Origin: Micromonospora pisi
GTDB taxonomy: Bacteria > Actinomycetota > Actinomycetes > Mycobacteriales > Micromonosporaceae
Direction: 5' to 3'
DNA: 64,000 bases
NCBI RefSeq assembly: GCF_003633685.1
Contig: NZ_RBKT01000001.1
Coordinates: forward strand, 6,386,001 to 6,450,000
The stretch's first letter is position 1; every line of letters begins with the position of its first letter. Both the position numbers and the translations under genes were made by a program. Positions 1 through 8,527 of the stretch are shown here, piece after piece. The notes beneath the pieces are model-generated. The model did not search any database. It saw only the letters and a list, made by a program, of their open reading frames with translations, and was not told the DNA's origin.

Positions 1-1
1 C

Positions 2-919
2 GAGCACCGTCCCGCCGCTGTCGTGGTCCAGGGCGGCACCCTGACCGCGCTGGTCGGCGGAGTGGTCGCCTTCTGGCACCACCTACCGGTGGTGCACCTG
101 GAGGCCGGTCTGCGTACGCACGACCTGGACCGGCCCTTCCCCGAGGAGGCGAACCGGGCCATGCTGGCCCGGTTCGCCGCCCTCCACCTGGCTCCCACCC
201 CGACCGCGCACCGGCACCTGCTCGACGAGGGGGTGCCGGAGGAGCGGATCGTGGTCACCGGAAACACCGTGGTCGACGCGCTGCATCACCTGATCGACCA
301 CGGCCTGGCCCAGCCGCCCCGGTGGATCGACCCGACCCGGCGGCTGATCGTGGCCACCCTGCACCGCAGGGAGAACTGGGGCGGCGGGGTCTTCGGTGTC
401 TGCGCCGGCCTGCGGCACCTGGCCCGCCGTCACCCCGACGTCCAGATCGTCATGGTCACCCACCCGAACCCGACGCTCGGCGCGGAGGTGACCGCCCAAC
501 TGGGGCGGACTCCCGGCATCCGGCTCACCCCACCGCTGCCGTACCCGGAGATGGTCGGCCTGTTGAGCGTCGCGGATCTGGTGATCACCGATTCCGGCGG
601 CCTACAGGAGGAGGCCGGCACGCTCGGCGTACCGGTGCTGGTCACCCGGGAAACCACCGAGCGCCCCGAGATCGTCAGCTCCGGCTACGGCACCCTGGTC
701 GGCACCGATCCGGAGCGGATCATCGCCGCCGCGGCGGCGGAACTCGCCGTACGCTCGCTGGCCGAACGTACGTCCGCCTTCGGCGACGGGCAGGCCAGCG
801 TACGCGCCGTCGCGGCCATCGCCGACCTGCTCGCCCTGCCGACAAAACCGGTCGAGCCGACCCGGCTGCCCGTACCGGTGGCTTCGGTGGCGAGCAACGT
901 CCCCGTCCGCGCCGCGTAG
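2..919 (+). CDS. wecB: UDP-N-acetylglucosamine 2-epimerase (5' truncated by window edge)
   Basis: This is the C-terminal 305 residues of a non-hydrolysing UDP-GlcNAc 2-epimerase, which interconverts UDP-GlcNAc and UDP-ManNAc for surface polysaccharide synthesis in the cytoplasm. The frame is open to the left edge, so the start lies outside the window. Family motifs are visible: HLEAGLRT, PFPEEANR, GNTVVDAL, the ATLHRRENWG segment, and DSGGLQEEA with TERPE near the UDP-binding end. The last roughly 20 residues look like a disordered tail. A beta-helix protein gene follows 85 bases downstream on the same strand, so the two may belong to one polysaccharide locus whose rest is to the left. The family call is secure; the pathway is inference. 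Confidence 0.93.
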   Translation, partial: EHRPAAVVVQGGTLTALVGGVVAFWHHLPVVHLEAGLRTHDLDRPFPEEANRAMLARFAALHLAPTPTAHRHLLDEGVPEERIVVTGNTVVDALHHLIDHGLAQPPRWIDPTRRLIVATLHRRENWGGGVFGVCAGLRHLARRHPDVQIVMVTHPNPTLGAEVTAQLGRTPGIRLTPPLPYPEMVGLLSVADLVITDSGGLQEEAGTLGVPVLVTRETTERPEIVSSGYGTLVGTDPERIIAAAAAELAVRSLAERTSAFGDGQASVRAVAAIADLLALPTKPVEPTRLPVPVASVASNVPVRAA

Positions 920-1004
920 TTCGTCTTCGTCGACGCGGCTGGGGCGATTGGGCGTTACCCGGGGCCGGAAGCGGGAAATGCGGAGGCGTCGGAGGGGGAC
1001 GTAC

Positions 1005-2597
1005 GTGTCGCTGGCTGAGGGTACGGTCTGCAACGCCCGCGAGCACGGTCTCAAGGGTGACGGTGTCACCAACGACCAGCCGGCGCTCCAGGCGTTGGTC
1101 GACGCACTCGGCGAGGCGTACGCGGCGGACGGGCGACCACGGGTCATCCACTGCCCACCCGGCACCTACTCGATCCGGGACGCCGGCACGGTGTGGCGTA
1201 GCGGGATCTCGCTGACCGGTGCCGGGATCGGGGTCACCAGGTTCGTCCTCAGCAACGAGGGGAACCGGGTGGATCCGACGCCGCTGGCCTACTTCACCAC
1301 CGTGCAGCACGGCGCGAGCCGGGACAACTGCATCACCGACTGCACCTTCGCCAGCTTCGAGATCGACGGGTCCGGCGTGAAACTGGCCCGCTACGACTAC
1401 CTGGCCAAGGGCCTCGGCCTGCAGTACGTACAGCGCGGGCGGTTCCGCGACCTCTACATCCACGACACCGCCGCGACCGGGCTCGGCTGCGACTTCCTCC
1501 AGGACACGACCGTGGAGGCGGTGCACGTGCTGCGCTGCGGTCGGCTGGACACCGGGCAGCAGATGGGCGGCGCCGGCATCGGCATCGGCGTCGGCGGCTG
1601 GGGAGACAGCGAGCGGCTCACCGTCGCCAACTGCACCGCCGTCGGCAATGGCACCAACGGCATCTTCCTGGAGTTGCAGAAGCCGGACTGGGTGCCGCCG
1701 CGCGGGATCCGGATCGTCGGGTGCCACGTCGAGGACAACCGCTTCGGCATCTCCGACTGGGGCGCGGAGGGCCTGATCGTCAGCGCCTGCACGATGATCG
1801 GCAACCACGAGGCCGGGTTCGACGTCTCCGCCCAGGGCACCTCCGGGGTCGCCGGCCGGGGCGGCATCGTGGCCGACTGTGTCATCGACGCGAACATCAT
1901 CGACGGGCTGAGCATCGGCAACACCCCGGGACGGTACGTCGTCAGGGGAAATCGGATCAGCCGCAACGGCCGGTACGGCTACTGCGAGCACAATCTCGCC
2001 CGGAACCCGATTCCGGGCCGCGAGGTCGTGCTGGACGGGAACGAGATCTGGGAGAACGGGCTCGACGGGATCCGGATCGACGCCGGACTGAGCGACGGCG
2101 CGATCGTGAACAACCGGATCCGGGACAACGGTCGGCGCTCGGCCGGCGGTGACAGTGGCGCGGGGGAGGCGGTCAGCTACACCCGTACCTCGGTGCGGGA
2201 CAGTGGCGCCGACTGGCCGGTCGACGGGCACCGGGGCAAGGTCGTGCGAATCGGCCCCCGGAGCGCCGTGGTGGCGACCAACACCAGCAACGAACTGTTG
2301 CTCGCACCGGTCCGGCCCGGCGCCACCACCGCCTGGACCGGCGGTACGCCCTCGGCAGGGGAGCGTTACGAACTGCCGGAGGCACCCACCCGGCGGGCCG
2401 GCATCACCCTCGCCTCGACCACCTCCGATCTCACCCTGCGCCACAACCGGGTCTGGGACAGCCAGGAACGGAAGACCCAGACGCACGGGCTGTTGGTCAC
2501 CGGTGAGGGCCCGCACGGTTCGGCCGACATCCAGGACAACGACTTCGCCTGCAACGCCGTCGCCGCCACCCGGATCGAGACCCCCGAGTACGCCTGA
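1005..2597 (+). CDS. parallel beta-helix (pectate-lyase-like) protein
   Basis: This is a 530-residue protein of the right-handed parallel beta-helix type. Near the N-terminus it carries GDGVTNDQPALQALVDAL, the signature of Pectate_lyase_3 / tailspike-like helices, followed by many short turns rich in N, G, D and I (for example IVGCHVEDNRFGI and VVRGNRISRNGRYGY) typical of PbH1 repeats. I chose GTG 1005 because a GGAGGG ribosome site (991-996) precedes it by 8 bases; a longer frame from 948 has no such site and a very basic leader. No signal peptide is visible, which is unusual for a secreted lyase. It follows an epimerase of nucleotide-sugar metabolism, so a role as polysaccharide lyase, epimerase or binding protein is possible but unproven. 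Confidence 0.75.
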   Translation: MSLAEGTVCNAREHGLKGDGVTNDQPALQALVDALGEAYAADGRPRVIHCPPGTYSIRDAGTVWRSGISLTGAGIGVTRFVLSNEGNRVDPTPLAYFTTVQHGASRDNCITDCTFASFEIDGSGVKLARYDYLAKGLGLQYVQRGRFRDLYIHDTAATGLGCDFLQDTTVEAVHVLRCGRLDTGQQMGGAGIGIGVGGWGDSERLTVANCTAVGNGTNGIFLELQKPDWVPPRGIRIVGCHVEDNRFGISDWGAEGLIVSACTMIGNHEAGFDVSAQGTSGVAGRGGIVADCVIDANIIDGLSIGNTPGRYVVRGNRISRNGRYGYCEHNLARNPIPGREVVLDGNEIWENGLDGIRIDAGLSDGAIVNNRIRDNGRRSAGGDSGAGEAVSYTRTSVRDSGADWPVDGHRGKVVRIGPRSAVVATNTSNELLLAPVRPGATTAWTGGTPSAGERYELPEAPTRRAGITLASTTSDLTLRHNRVWDSQERKTQTHGLLVTGEGPHGSADIQDNDFACNAVAATRIETPEYA

Positions 2598-2611
2598 CCC
2601 GGCCCGGAACG

Positions 2612-2653
2612 CCGAACGGGTGGCTGCCCGGGTACGGACAACCACCCGTTCGG
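2612..2653. terminator. bidirectional hairpin between convergent genes
   Basis: A perfect 12-bp inverted repeat (2612-2623 with 2642-2653, arm CCGAACGGGTGG) lies between two convergent genes. It has no T-tract, which is usual for intrinsic terminators in this kind of genome. Confidence 0.7.
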
Positions 2654-2674
2654 TCTCGGGTGCGGGACGGGTTG

Positions 2675-5600
2675 TTACGGGGTGGTGCCGCCGAACTCGA
2701 CCCAGTTCAGGTTCACCAGGCCGGTGGTCGGGCCACCGGTGACCGGGGTGAACACCAGGTAGAGCCGTTGGGCGCCGGCGGGGTGGTTCACCGGCACCGA
2801 CTGGCTCGCGTACGCGCCGTTGCCGCTGGTGGCGTTCAGCGTGGCGGTGGCGACCAGGGCACCGGTCGGCGAGCCGACCCGCAGTTCCACGTTGGCGCGC
2901 GGCTGCCCGACGGTGGTCGTGGATCCGCCCGAGTAGCGGAACGTCACCGTGCTGACGCCGGCGAAGTTGATCGGCTCGAACGCGATGTGGTCACCGGCGT
3001 CGATGCCGCCGACCTGCGATCCGCCACCGGTGTCGGTGCTGGCCGCGATCGTCACGCCCTGCTGGACCTGGGCGTGCTCGGCCTGCTGCCGCCGTACCTG
3101 GATGATCGCCTGTCCGACCGTGGTCAGCGCCGGCTGGCCGCCCGCGCCCAGGTCGGTGTAGGTGGCGCTGATCCCGCCGTAGAGGTAGCCACCGGCGTGG
3201 TCGGCACCGTCGGCCGGGGTGGGCAGGGTTCCGGTGCAGCCGGTGGTCTCGGTCTCACCGTGGCCGTGGCTGTCGTGACCGAGGACGAAGGCGACCGTGA
3301 CCCGGCTGCAGTCGATTGTCCCGTCCTCCGGGTCGGTGACCGCGACCGTGTACGGCACGGTGTCACCCCAGTTGAAGAACGTCCCGCCTGCCGGCACCGT
3401 CACGGTCACCGTCGGCGCCGTGTTGCCGACCACGATCTCCCTGGTCAGCACCGCGGTCTTGCCGCTGGAGTCGGTCACCGTCAGCTTGGCGTGGTACACC
3501 CCGTTGGTGGTGTAGGTGTACGTCGGGTTCGGGTCGGCCGAGTCGACCGTGCCGTTGCTGTCGAAGTCCCAGGCGAACGAGATCGACTCGCCCGGGTCAG
3601 GGTCGGACGATCCGGCGCTGGAGAACTGCACCGGCAGCGGGGCCTGGCCCGAGGTCGGGTTGGCGGCCAGCTGCGCGATCGGCGAGCGGGTGCCCTTCAC
3701 GTACCGGATCATCGAGAGCTGGGCGTCCGGGTTGGCCCGGAAGAAGCCGTCGCCGTACTCCAGCACGTAGAGGTTGCCGTCCGGACCGAACTCCATCTCC
3801 ATCGGGTTGTCGAAGATGACGCCGGGCAGGAACTGCTCCACCCCGACCAGTTGTCCGCTGCCGTTGGTGCGCATCATGAAGAGCTTGTCGCGGGTGAACT
3901 CCCCGAAGACCACGCTGTTGTCGTAGTACTCCGGGAACTTCGTCTCCGAGGTGTTCGCCTCGTCGTAGGAGTAGATCGGGCCGCCGTGCGGGCCGACGCC
4001 ACCGGTGCCGATCACCGGCCACTTGAAGTCGCAGGTGGTCGGCGGGTTCTGCAGGTACGCCCCGGCGCAGGTGGTCCGGGCCTCGTAGGTGTACCAGAAC
4101 TGCGGCTGGGCCACCGCCGGCAGCGTCGTCCGGCCGGTGTTACGCGGTGAGTCGTTCACCGGCGCACCGCAGTTGAACGGCTGCCCGGAGGTACGGGTGG
4201 CGAAGTCGTAGTCGATGTACGGCAGGCTCGGCGAGTAGCAGTACGGCCAGCCGTAGTTCGCGGCCTTGTTGGTGGCGAACCACCGGCCGGTGCCCTCCGG
4301 CCCCCGGGTCGGGCTGGAGGTACGCGAGTCCGGCGAGTAGTCGCCGACGTACACGAAGCCGTTGTGGTCGACGTCGAACCGGAACGGGTTGCGCAGGCCC
4401 ATCAGGAAGATCTCCGGACGGGTCTTGTTGTCGTAGTCGCCGTTCTCCGGGAAGAGGTTGCCGGCCGGGATGCTGTACGTCCCGTTGTCCTTCATCTTGA
4501 TCCGCAGCAACTTGCCGCGCAGGTCGTTGGTGTTGGCGGAGGAGCGCTGGGCGTCGTACCCGGGGCCCTGGGTGGGGGACTCGTTGATCGGGACGTAGCC
4601 GTCCGAGCCGCTGGCGTTGGTGTCGTCACCGGTGATCAGGTAGAGCAGCCCCTTGCCGTCGAACTTGACCTTGCCGGCGACGTGGCAGCAGATGCCCCGG
4701 TCGGTGTCGACCCGCAGGATCTGCTGCTCGGTCGACATGTCCAGGCGCGGGTTCGGGCCGTCGACGAACTTGACCCGGGAGAGCTGGTTGTAGCCCTTGA
4801 ACTTGTCCCAGACCGTCGGGTCGGTGCTGGTCGCGGGCGCGTCGCCCTCGTTGACGCCGGGCGTGGCCGGGTTGTCCACGGGGGTGTTCAGCACCGGCGA
4901 GTAGTAGATGTAGACCCACTTGCTGGTGGCGAAGTCGGGCGCGATGGTCATCGTCTGGAGCCCGTCCTCGTCGTGCTGGTAGACGGGGATGGTGGTGATG
5001 ACCGGGCTGGCGCCGGTGGTCGGGTCGTAGAGCCGGATCTCACCGCCACGGGTGTTGTGCAGCACCCGCCCGTCGGGCAGGACCGAGAGCGACATCGGCT
5101 CGCCCGGCTCGTCGTTGAGGGTGACCTTCTCGTAGTTGCCGAGTACGGTCGCGCCGCAGTCGCCCTCGACCACGCCGGCAGCCCACTGGATGCCGCCGAG
5201 CAGGTGCTTCTTGAAGCCGCCCACCCGGTACGTGTCGATCGAGTGGCCGAGTCCGGTGTAGAAGGAGCGACCGCCCTGGTAGTCCTTGCACCAGCTGACC
5301 GGGTGGTCGAAGCCCATGGTGCCGCCCGCGAAGCTCTTCTCCTGGGCGGTGGCGAGCACGTGCGACGAGCCCCGGACGTTGGTGGTGAAGTTGTACCACT
5401 CCTCGGTGAGGGTCAGCGTCTGCGGCACCGCCTCGGTGGCGGGGTGTACCCGGTCGGCGACCTCGACCACACCCTCCTCCAGGCTGGCCGCGCCGGACGC
5501 CTTCGCTCCGACGAGGTTCTGGTAGAAGGCCCAGTCCGGCTCGGTCTCGGCGGCGGCGTGTACGCCGACGTACCCGCCGCCGGCCTTGACGTACGCCTCG

Positions 5601-5995
5601 AAGGCCGCTTCCTGGGTCGGGTTGAGCACGTTGCCGGTGGTGTTGAGGAAGACCACCGCCCGGTAGTTGTCGAGGTTGGCCGGGGTGAACGCGGCGGCGT
5701 CCTGGGTGACCGTGGCGGTGAAGCCGTTGGCGTCGGCGAGCGCCTTGATCGTACGGACACCATCCGGAATGGAGGACCGTCGGGTGCCGTCGGTTTTGGT
5801 GAAGACGAGCACCCCGTACGTTTCCGGGGCGCGGGCGGTCGAGCGCAGCGCCGCCGGTCCGTTCTCCTCGCCGACCAGGCGTTCCTCTGCGGTGGCCTGG
5901 TCGGGTGCGGCGCTTGCCGGGGCGGCGACCAGGCCGGGGATGGTGATGGCGGCGCCGACCGTGGCGGCGAGCCACCGGCGCAATGGTCTTGTCAT
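2675..5995 (-). CDS. secreted ThuA / PQQ-type sugar dehydrogenase / PKD / CBM6 protein
   Basis: This 1106-residue exported multidomain protein has a signal peptide ending near residue 29 (AAPASAAP). A ThuA-like (class I glutamine amidotransferase-type) domain spans about 58-268, and a glucose/sorbosone-dehydrogenase beta-propeller about 290-760. A PKD domain covers about 768-855 (FAWDFDSNGTVDS), then an Ig/PKD-like stretch, and a CBM6-type carbohydrate-binding module spans about 968-1105. The start is supported by GGAGG 7 bases before the ATG. ThuA plus dehydrogenase fusions are known in large secreted actinobacterial proteins and are thought to act on sugars or polysaccharides outside the cell; the substrate here is unknown. 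A LacI-type palindrome lies upstream at 6422-6431, consistent with sugar control. Confidence 0.85.
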   Translation of the reverse strand: MTRPLRRWLAATVGAAITIPGLVAAPASAAPDQATAEERLVGEENGPAALRSTARAPETYGVLVFTKTDGTRRSSIPDGVRTIKALADANGFTATVTQDAAAFTPANLDNYRAVVFLNTTGNVLNPTQEAAFEAYVKAGGGYVGVHAAAETEPDWAFYQNLVGAKASGAASLEEGVVEVADRVHPATEAVPQTLTLTEEWYNFTTNVRGSSHVLATAQEKSFAGGTMGFDHPVSWCKDYQGGRSFYTGLGHSIDTYRVGGFKKHLLGGIQWAAGVVEGDCGATVLGNYEKVTLNDEPGEPMSLSVLPDGRVLHNTRGGEIRLYDPTTGASPVITTIPVYQHDEDGLQTMTIAPDFATSKWVYIYYSPVLNTPVDNPATPGVNEGDAPATSTDPTVWDKFKGYNQLSRVKFVDGPNPRLDMSTEQQILRVDTDRGICCHVAGKVKFDGKGLLYLITGDDTNASGSDGYVPINESPTQGPGYDAQRSSANTNDLRGKLLRIKMKDNGTYSIPAGNLFPENGDYDNKTRPEIFLMGLRNPFRFDVDHNGFVYVGDYSPDSRTSSPTRGPEGTGRWFATNKAANYGWPYCYSPSLPYIDYDFATRTSGQPFNCGAPVNDSPRNTGRTTLPAVAQPQFWYTYEARTTCAGAYLQNPPTTCDFKWPVIGTGGVGPHGGPIYSYDEANTSETKFPEYYDNSVVFGEFTRDKLFMMRTNGSGQLVGVEQFLPGVIFDNPMEMEFGPDGNLYVLEYGDGFFRANPDAQLSMIRYVKGTRSPIAQLAANPTSGQAPLPVQFSSAGSSDPDPGESISFAWDFDSNGTVDSADPNPTYTYTTNGVYHAKLTVTDSSGKTAVLTREIVVGNTAPTVTVTVPAGGTFFNWGDTVPYTVAVTDPEDGTIDCSRVTVAFVLGHDSHGHGETETTGCTGTLPTPADGADHAGGYLYGGISATYTDLGAGGQPALTTVGQAIIQVRRQQAEHAQVQQGVTIAASTDTGGGSQVGGIDAGDHIAFEPINFAGVSTVTFRYSGGSTTTVGQPRANVELRVGSPTGALVATATLNATSGNGAYASQSVPVNHPAGAQRLYLVFTPVTGGPTTGLVNLNWVEFGGTTP

Positions 5996-6421
5996 GCTTT
6001 CCTCCGGGGGTGTGGAGCGGGCATACGGCCGCGCCGTCGGGCCGGACCCACTGGGGCCCGGTGCCGCGGTTCGGTTGCCGTTGTCGGGCGCGGTGACGCA
6101 TCCGTCATGGATGGTTGGTGGTCGCGCGCGCCGCCACGACGAACCACGTTCTCTGCTTGCCGAGCCGACCAGTGCGGGCCGGTTCCACCGCCGCTGAGGG
6201 GCGGGGTTCTGGGCTCAGCCGCGTGACGGCGGCCAAGTTCCGGGTACGGACGGGTCGCCTACGACCGCGTCGTGCCGGCTCATCTCGTCGCGAGGGACGA
6301 GGGGGGTGTGCGCAAGCGGCCGGGCGCTGTCGTGTCCATGTCTCGCTACCTTCCTCGCGGCCGGGGCCGCGGCGACGATGCGGGAGTGGCTGTTGGACAG
6401 TGGCGCCGCCGATGCGCCGCT

Positions 6422-6431
6422 GAAACGTTTC
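6422..6431. promoter_or_regulatory. LacI-family-type operator GAAACGTTTC
   Basis: A perfect 10-bp palindrome GAAACGTTTC with a central CG, the classic form of LacI/GalR-family operators. It sits about 430 bases upstream of the ThuA/PQQ/CBM6 gene and 277 bases upstream of the rightward membrane protein gene. The regulator is not in the window. Confidence 0.45.
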
Positions 6432-6461
6432 GTTAGGGTCCCATGCAGGGGATTTGGAGCT

Positions 6462-6480
6462 GTTCTGGTTGAAACAGAAC
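6462..6480. promoter_or_regulatory. interrupted inverted repeat GTTCTG-N7-CAGAAC
   Basis: Two perfect 6-base arms separated by 7 bases, about 30 bases to the right of the LacI-like site, in the AT-rich part of the intergenic region. It could be a second regulator site. I do not recognise the cognate family. Confidence 0.3.
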
Positions 6481-6707
6481 CTTAATCCGTGGGCAACACG
6501 AAAGATAGACCCATGACCAACTAACTTCCGTCAATACTGATGAAAGTCACTGTGTTACGCAACGAAAGTCCCCGGACGCCCGCCGCCGCCCTGTCCGCCA
6601 TCCCGACGACCGGTCGACATGGCGCACGTCACGCGAGTTGTGAATCTTCTGTGTGGGTAGTCGGCCGACCGTCCCGGCGTGCCCCGGCCCTCGATACGCT
6701 CCGGCTC

Positions 6708-7244
6708 GTGTCCAACCTCAGTCGGATCCGCGCCTGGTTGATCGTCTTCGTCATTGGTCTGGTCCTGAGTGGGGTGACCGCCTTCCCTCTCGAAGCCGAG
6801 AGCCGTCTGCTGGTGCGGCTGCTGCACGCCGACTGGTCACCGGCGCCGGAGCACCTGCCGGTGCTGGTCGACTGGATCGACCGGGTGCATCGGGGCATCG
6901 TGGTGACCAACGACCAGTTCCCCTTCCTCGCGTACGGCACCGACTGGTTGGCCTTCGCGCACCTGGTCATCGCGGTCGCGTTCTGGGGTCCGTACCGGGA
7001 CCCGGTGCGCAACATCTGGGTGGTCCATTTCGGGATGATCTCCTGTGCCGCGATTGTCCCACTCGCGCTGATCGCCGGCCCTGTCCGGGGGATCCCCTGG
7101 TGGTGGCAGTTGATCGACATCTCGTTCGGGATCTTCGGCATCATCCCGCTGCTCTTCGTCCACTGGGAGACCCGCCGACTCGCCGCCCAGGCGCCCCCTG
7201 TCGCGGCGCCCGGTCCGGAGCCCGCCACGGCAACCGGAGATTGA
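6708..7244 (+). CDS. four-helix integral membrane protein, function unknown
   Basis: This 178-residue protein has four predicted membrane segments. They are around residues 7-26 (AWLIVFVIGLVLSGVTAF), 78-94, 101-122 and 128-149, with a loop containing DWSPAPEHLPVLVDW. It ends in a Pro/Ala tail. GTG 6708 is chosen because TACGCT (6695-6700) lies exactly 7 bases upstream, the -10 arrangement of a leaderless actinobacterial transcript. The longer frame from 6540 encodes an Arg/Pro-rich non-membrane leader and is less likely. I do not recognise a named family. The next gene, a cold-shock protein, has its own promoter overlapping the stop codon, so they need not be co-transcribed. Confidence 0.7.
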   Translation: MSNLSRIRAWLIVFVIGLVLSGVTAFPLEAESRLLVRLLHADWSPAPEHLPVLVDWIDRVHRGIVVTNDQFPFLAYGTDWLAFAHLVIAVAFWGPYRDPVRNIWVVHFGMISCAAIVPLALIAGPVRGIPWWWQLIDISFGIFGIIPLLFVHWETRRLAAQAPPVAAPGPEPATATGD

Positions 7245-7269
7245 CACTATGCTGTTGACGCGGTAAAAG
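7241..7269 (+). promoter_or_regulatory. sigma70-type promoter of the cold-shock gene
   Basis: TTGACA at 7241-7246 and TAAAAG at 7264-7269 with an ideal 17-base spacer. The -35 overlaps the stop codon of the preceding gene. Transcription would start near 7276 and give a leader of about 40 bases before the GTG at 7316. Confidence 0.5.
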
Positions 7270-7315
7270 GTGCCGCGCTGTGTGGCGGAGATCGGGCGAG
7301 ACGGGATCGGGTGCG

Positions 7316-7750
7316 GTGATCAGGGGTAGGTTCATACGGTTCGACGAGGTGCGCGGGTACGGGTTCATCACGCCGGACAACGGTGGCGAGGATGTATTCG
7401 TGCACGCGAACGTGCTGGGCGACGAGAAGTACGCCTTCGCACCGGGCGTCCCGGTGGAGTTCGAGGCGGTGGAGAGCGACCGGGGTATGAAGGCCCTCGC
7501 GGTCCGCATCCTGAAGACGGAACGGGCCCTGGCCTCCACGGTCAGCGTGACCCTGCCCGAATCCGTACCGGCCGCGTCCGAACGCTCGGACGACGACGGC
7601 ATGTGCGACGTGCTCACCCCGGCCGGGTTCCGGCACGAGGTGACCGAGCTGCTGCTCGAAGCCGTACCGACCCTGACCGGGGCGCAGATCGTCACGCTGC
7701 GGCAGAGCCTCACCGTGCTCGCCCAGCGACACGGCTGGGTGGAGAACTGA
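7316..7750 (+). CDS. cold-shock domain protein with C-terminal extension
   Basis: This 144-residue protein has a cold-shock (OB-fold) domain in residues 1-68 with the RNA-binding motifs RGYGFI and EDVFVHA. An acidic/serine-rich linker and a helical C-terminal region of about 45 residues (FRHEVTELLLEAVP onward) follow. Classic CspA proteins end at about 68 residues, so the C-terminal part is an actinobacterial elaboration. It should bind single-stranded RNA/DNA and act as an RNA chaperone. GTG 7316 gives the canonical VIRGRFIRFDEVRGYGFI start; a GTG at 7280 would add a basic 12-residue leader without a ribosome site. Confidence 0.85.
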   Translation: MIRGRFIRFDEVRGYGFITPDNGGEDVFVHANVLGDEKYAFAPGVPVEFEAVESDRGMKALAVRILKTERALASTVSVTLPESVPAASERSDDDGMCDVLTPAGFRHEVTELLLEAVPTLTGAQIVTLRQSLTVLAQRHGWVEN

Positions 7751-7769
7751 CCGCCACGGGGGACGACAG

Positions 7770-8240
7770 CTAGCGCGACGGCTCCGGTTCGGTCACGTCG
7801 GCGACGGTCGCGTCGAGCGCGGTCAGCGCGTCGTCGGCCGCGAGGGCGATGGCGACACCCCGTTCACCCGCACCGAGGGTGATCTTCCGGCCACGGATCC
7901 GTTCGTCCGCGACCACCGGCCACGCCGTGGTCGAACCGAACGGTGTGATGGTGCCGCGTTCGTAGCCGGTCGCGTCCTTCGCCGTGCCCGCGTCCGGCAG
8001 GGAGAGCCGGTTCACGCCGAGCAGGGCGCGGAGTTTCGGCCAGGAGATGACCCGGTCGCCGGGGACGAGGACGAAGACGTGGTCGTTCTCGCCGCGACGG
8101 ATCACGATCGTCTTCACCACGTCCGCGACCGCGACGCCGAGCGCCGCGGCTCCCTCGGCCACGCTTCCCACCGGTCCGTGCCGGAGCACCTGGTAGGCGA
8201 CGGCGGCGGAGTCGAGGGCGTCGGTGGCGGAGCCGGGCAT
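7770..8240 (-). CDS. YbaK/EbsC-family aminoacyl-tRNA deacylase
   Basis: This 156-residue protein of the YbaK/prolyl-tRNA-synthetase editing-domain family hydrolyses mischarged aminoacyl-tRNAs in trans. The motif VVKTIVIRR places the conserved lysine at position 43, followed by HVFVLVPGD and the C-terminal GSTTAWPVV region. Its length matches stand-alone family members. It is convergent with the cold-shock gene. Substrate specificity (Cys-tRNA-Pro, Ala-tRNA-Pro or another) cannot be read from the sequence. Confidence 0.88.
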   Translation of the reverse strand: MPGSATDALDSAAVAYQVLRHGPVGSVAEGAAALGVAVADVVKTIVIRRGENDHVFVLVPGDRVISWPKLRALLGVNRLSLPDAGTAKDATGYERGTITPFGSTTAWPVVADERIRGRKITLGAGERGVAIALAADDALTALDATVADVTEPEPSR

Positions 8241-8527
8241 GATCGAACTCTACCTCCGGGGCCGGCCGGCCGGACGGCACTTCCCGGGTGGCCACCCCGG
8301 TCGAGAAACCATCGGATGTCGTTGCGGTCGTGGTCATGGGAGCCGGGGAGAGGTACGCCCGCTGGGCCGCACTACTTACCGACAGTGGTTGTGAAAGCGT
8401 TCGAGAGACTGGTAGACATCGGATGTATCACGGCCGGTTCAGTGCCTCGACGGAACGGATCACGTCTCGGTGGCACCGCGCTGCCAGCCTGTGAGCTGAC
8501 TGTCCGAGCGGGCCGGAGGGAACGAGC

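Larger units (their letters stand above)
5996..6707. other. 712-base divergent intergenic region with two palindromes
   Basis: No convincing gene lies here. The part nearest the secreted-protein gene is GC rich, while 6420-6580 is relatively AT rich and carries a LacI-like palindrome and an interrupted inverted repeat (listed separately). It most likely holds promoters for both flanking genes. I could not fix a -35/-10 pair for the leftward gene. Confidence 0.5.

Noticed and set aside
720-2645. 641-codon open frame opposite the beta-helix gene
   Set aside because: It is a shadow of high GC content; no family motifs, and it covers both the epimerase end and the beta-helix gene.
4364-6226. 620-codon plus-strand frame opposite the ThuA/PQQ gene
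   Set aside because: Low-complexity Val/Gly/Arg sequence crossing the promoter region; the opposite strand has clear domains and a signal peptide.
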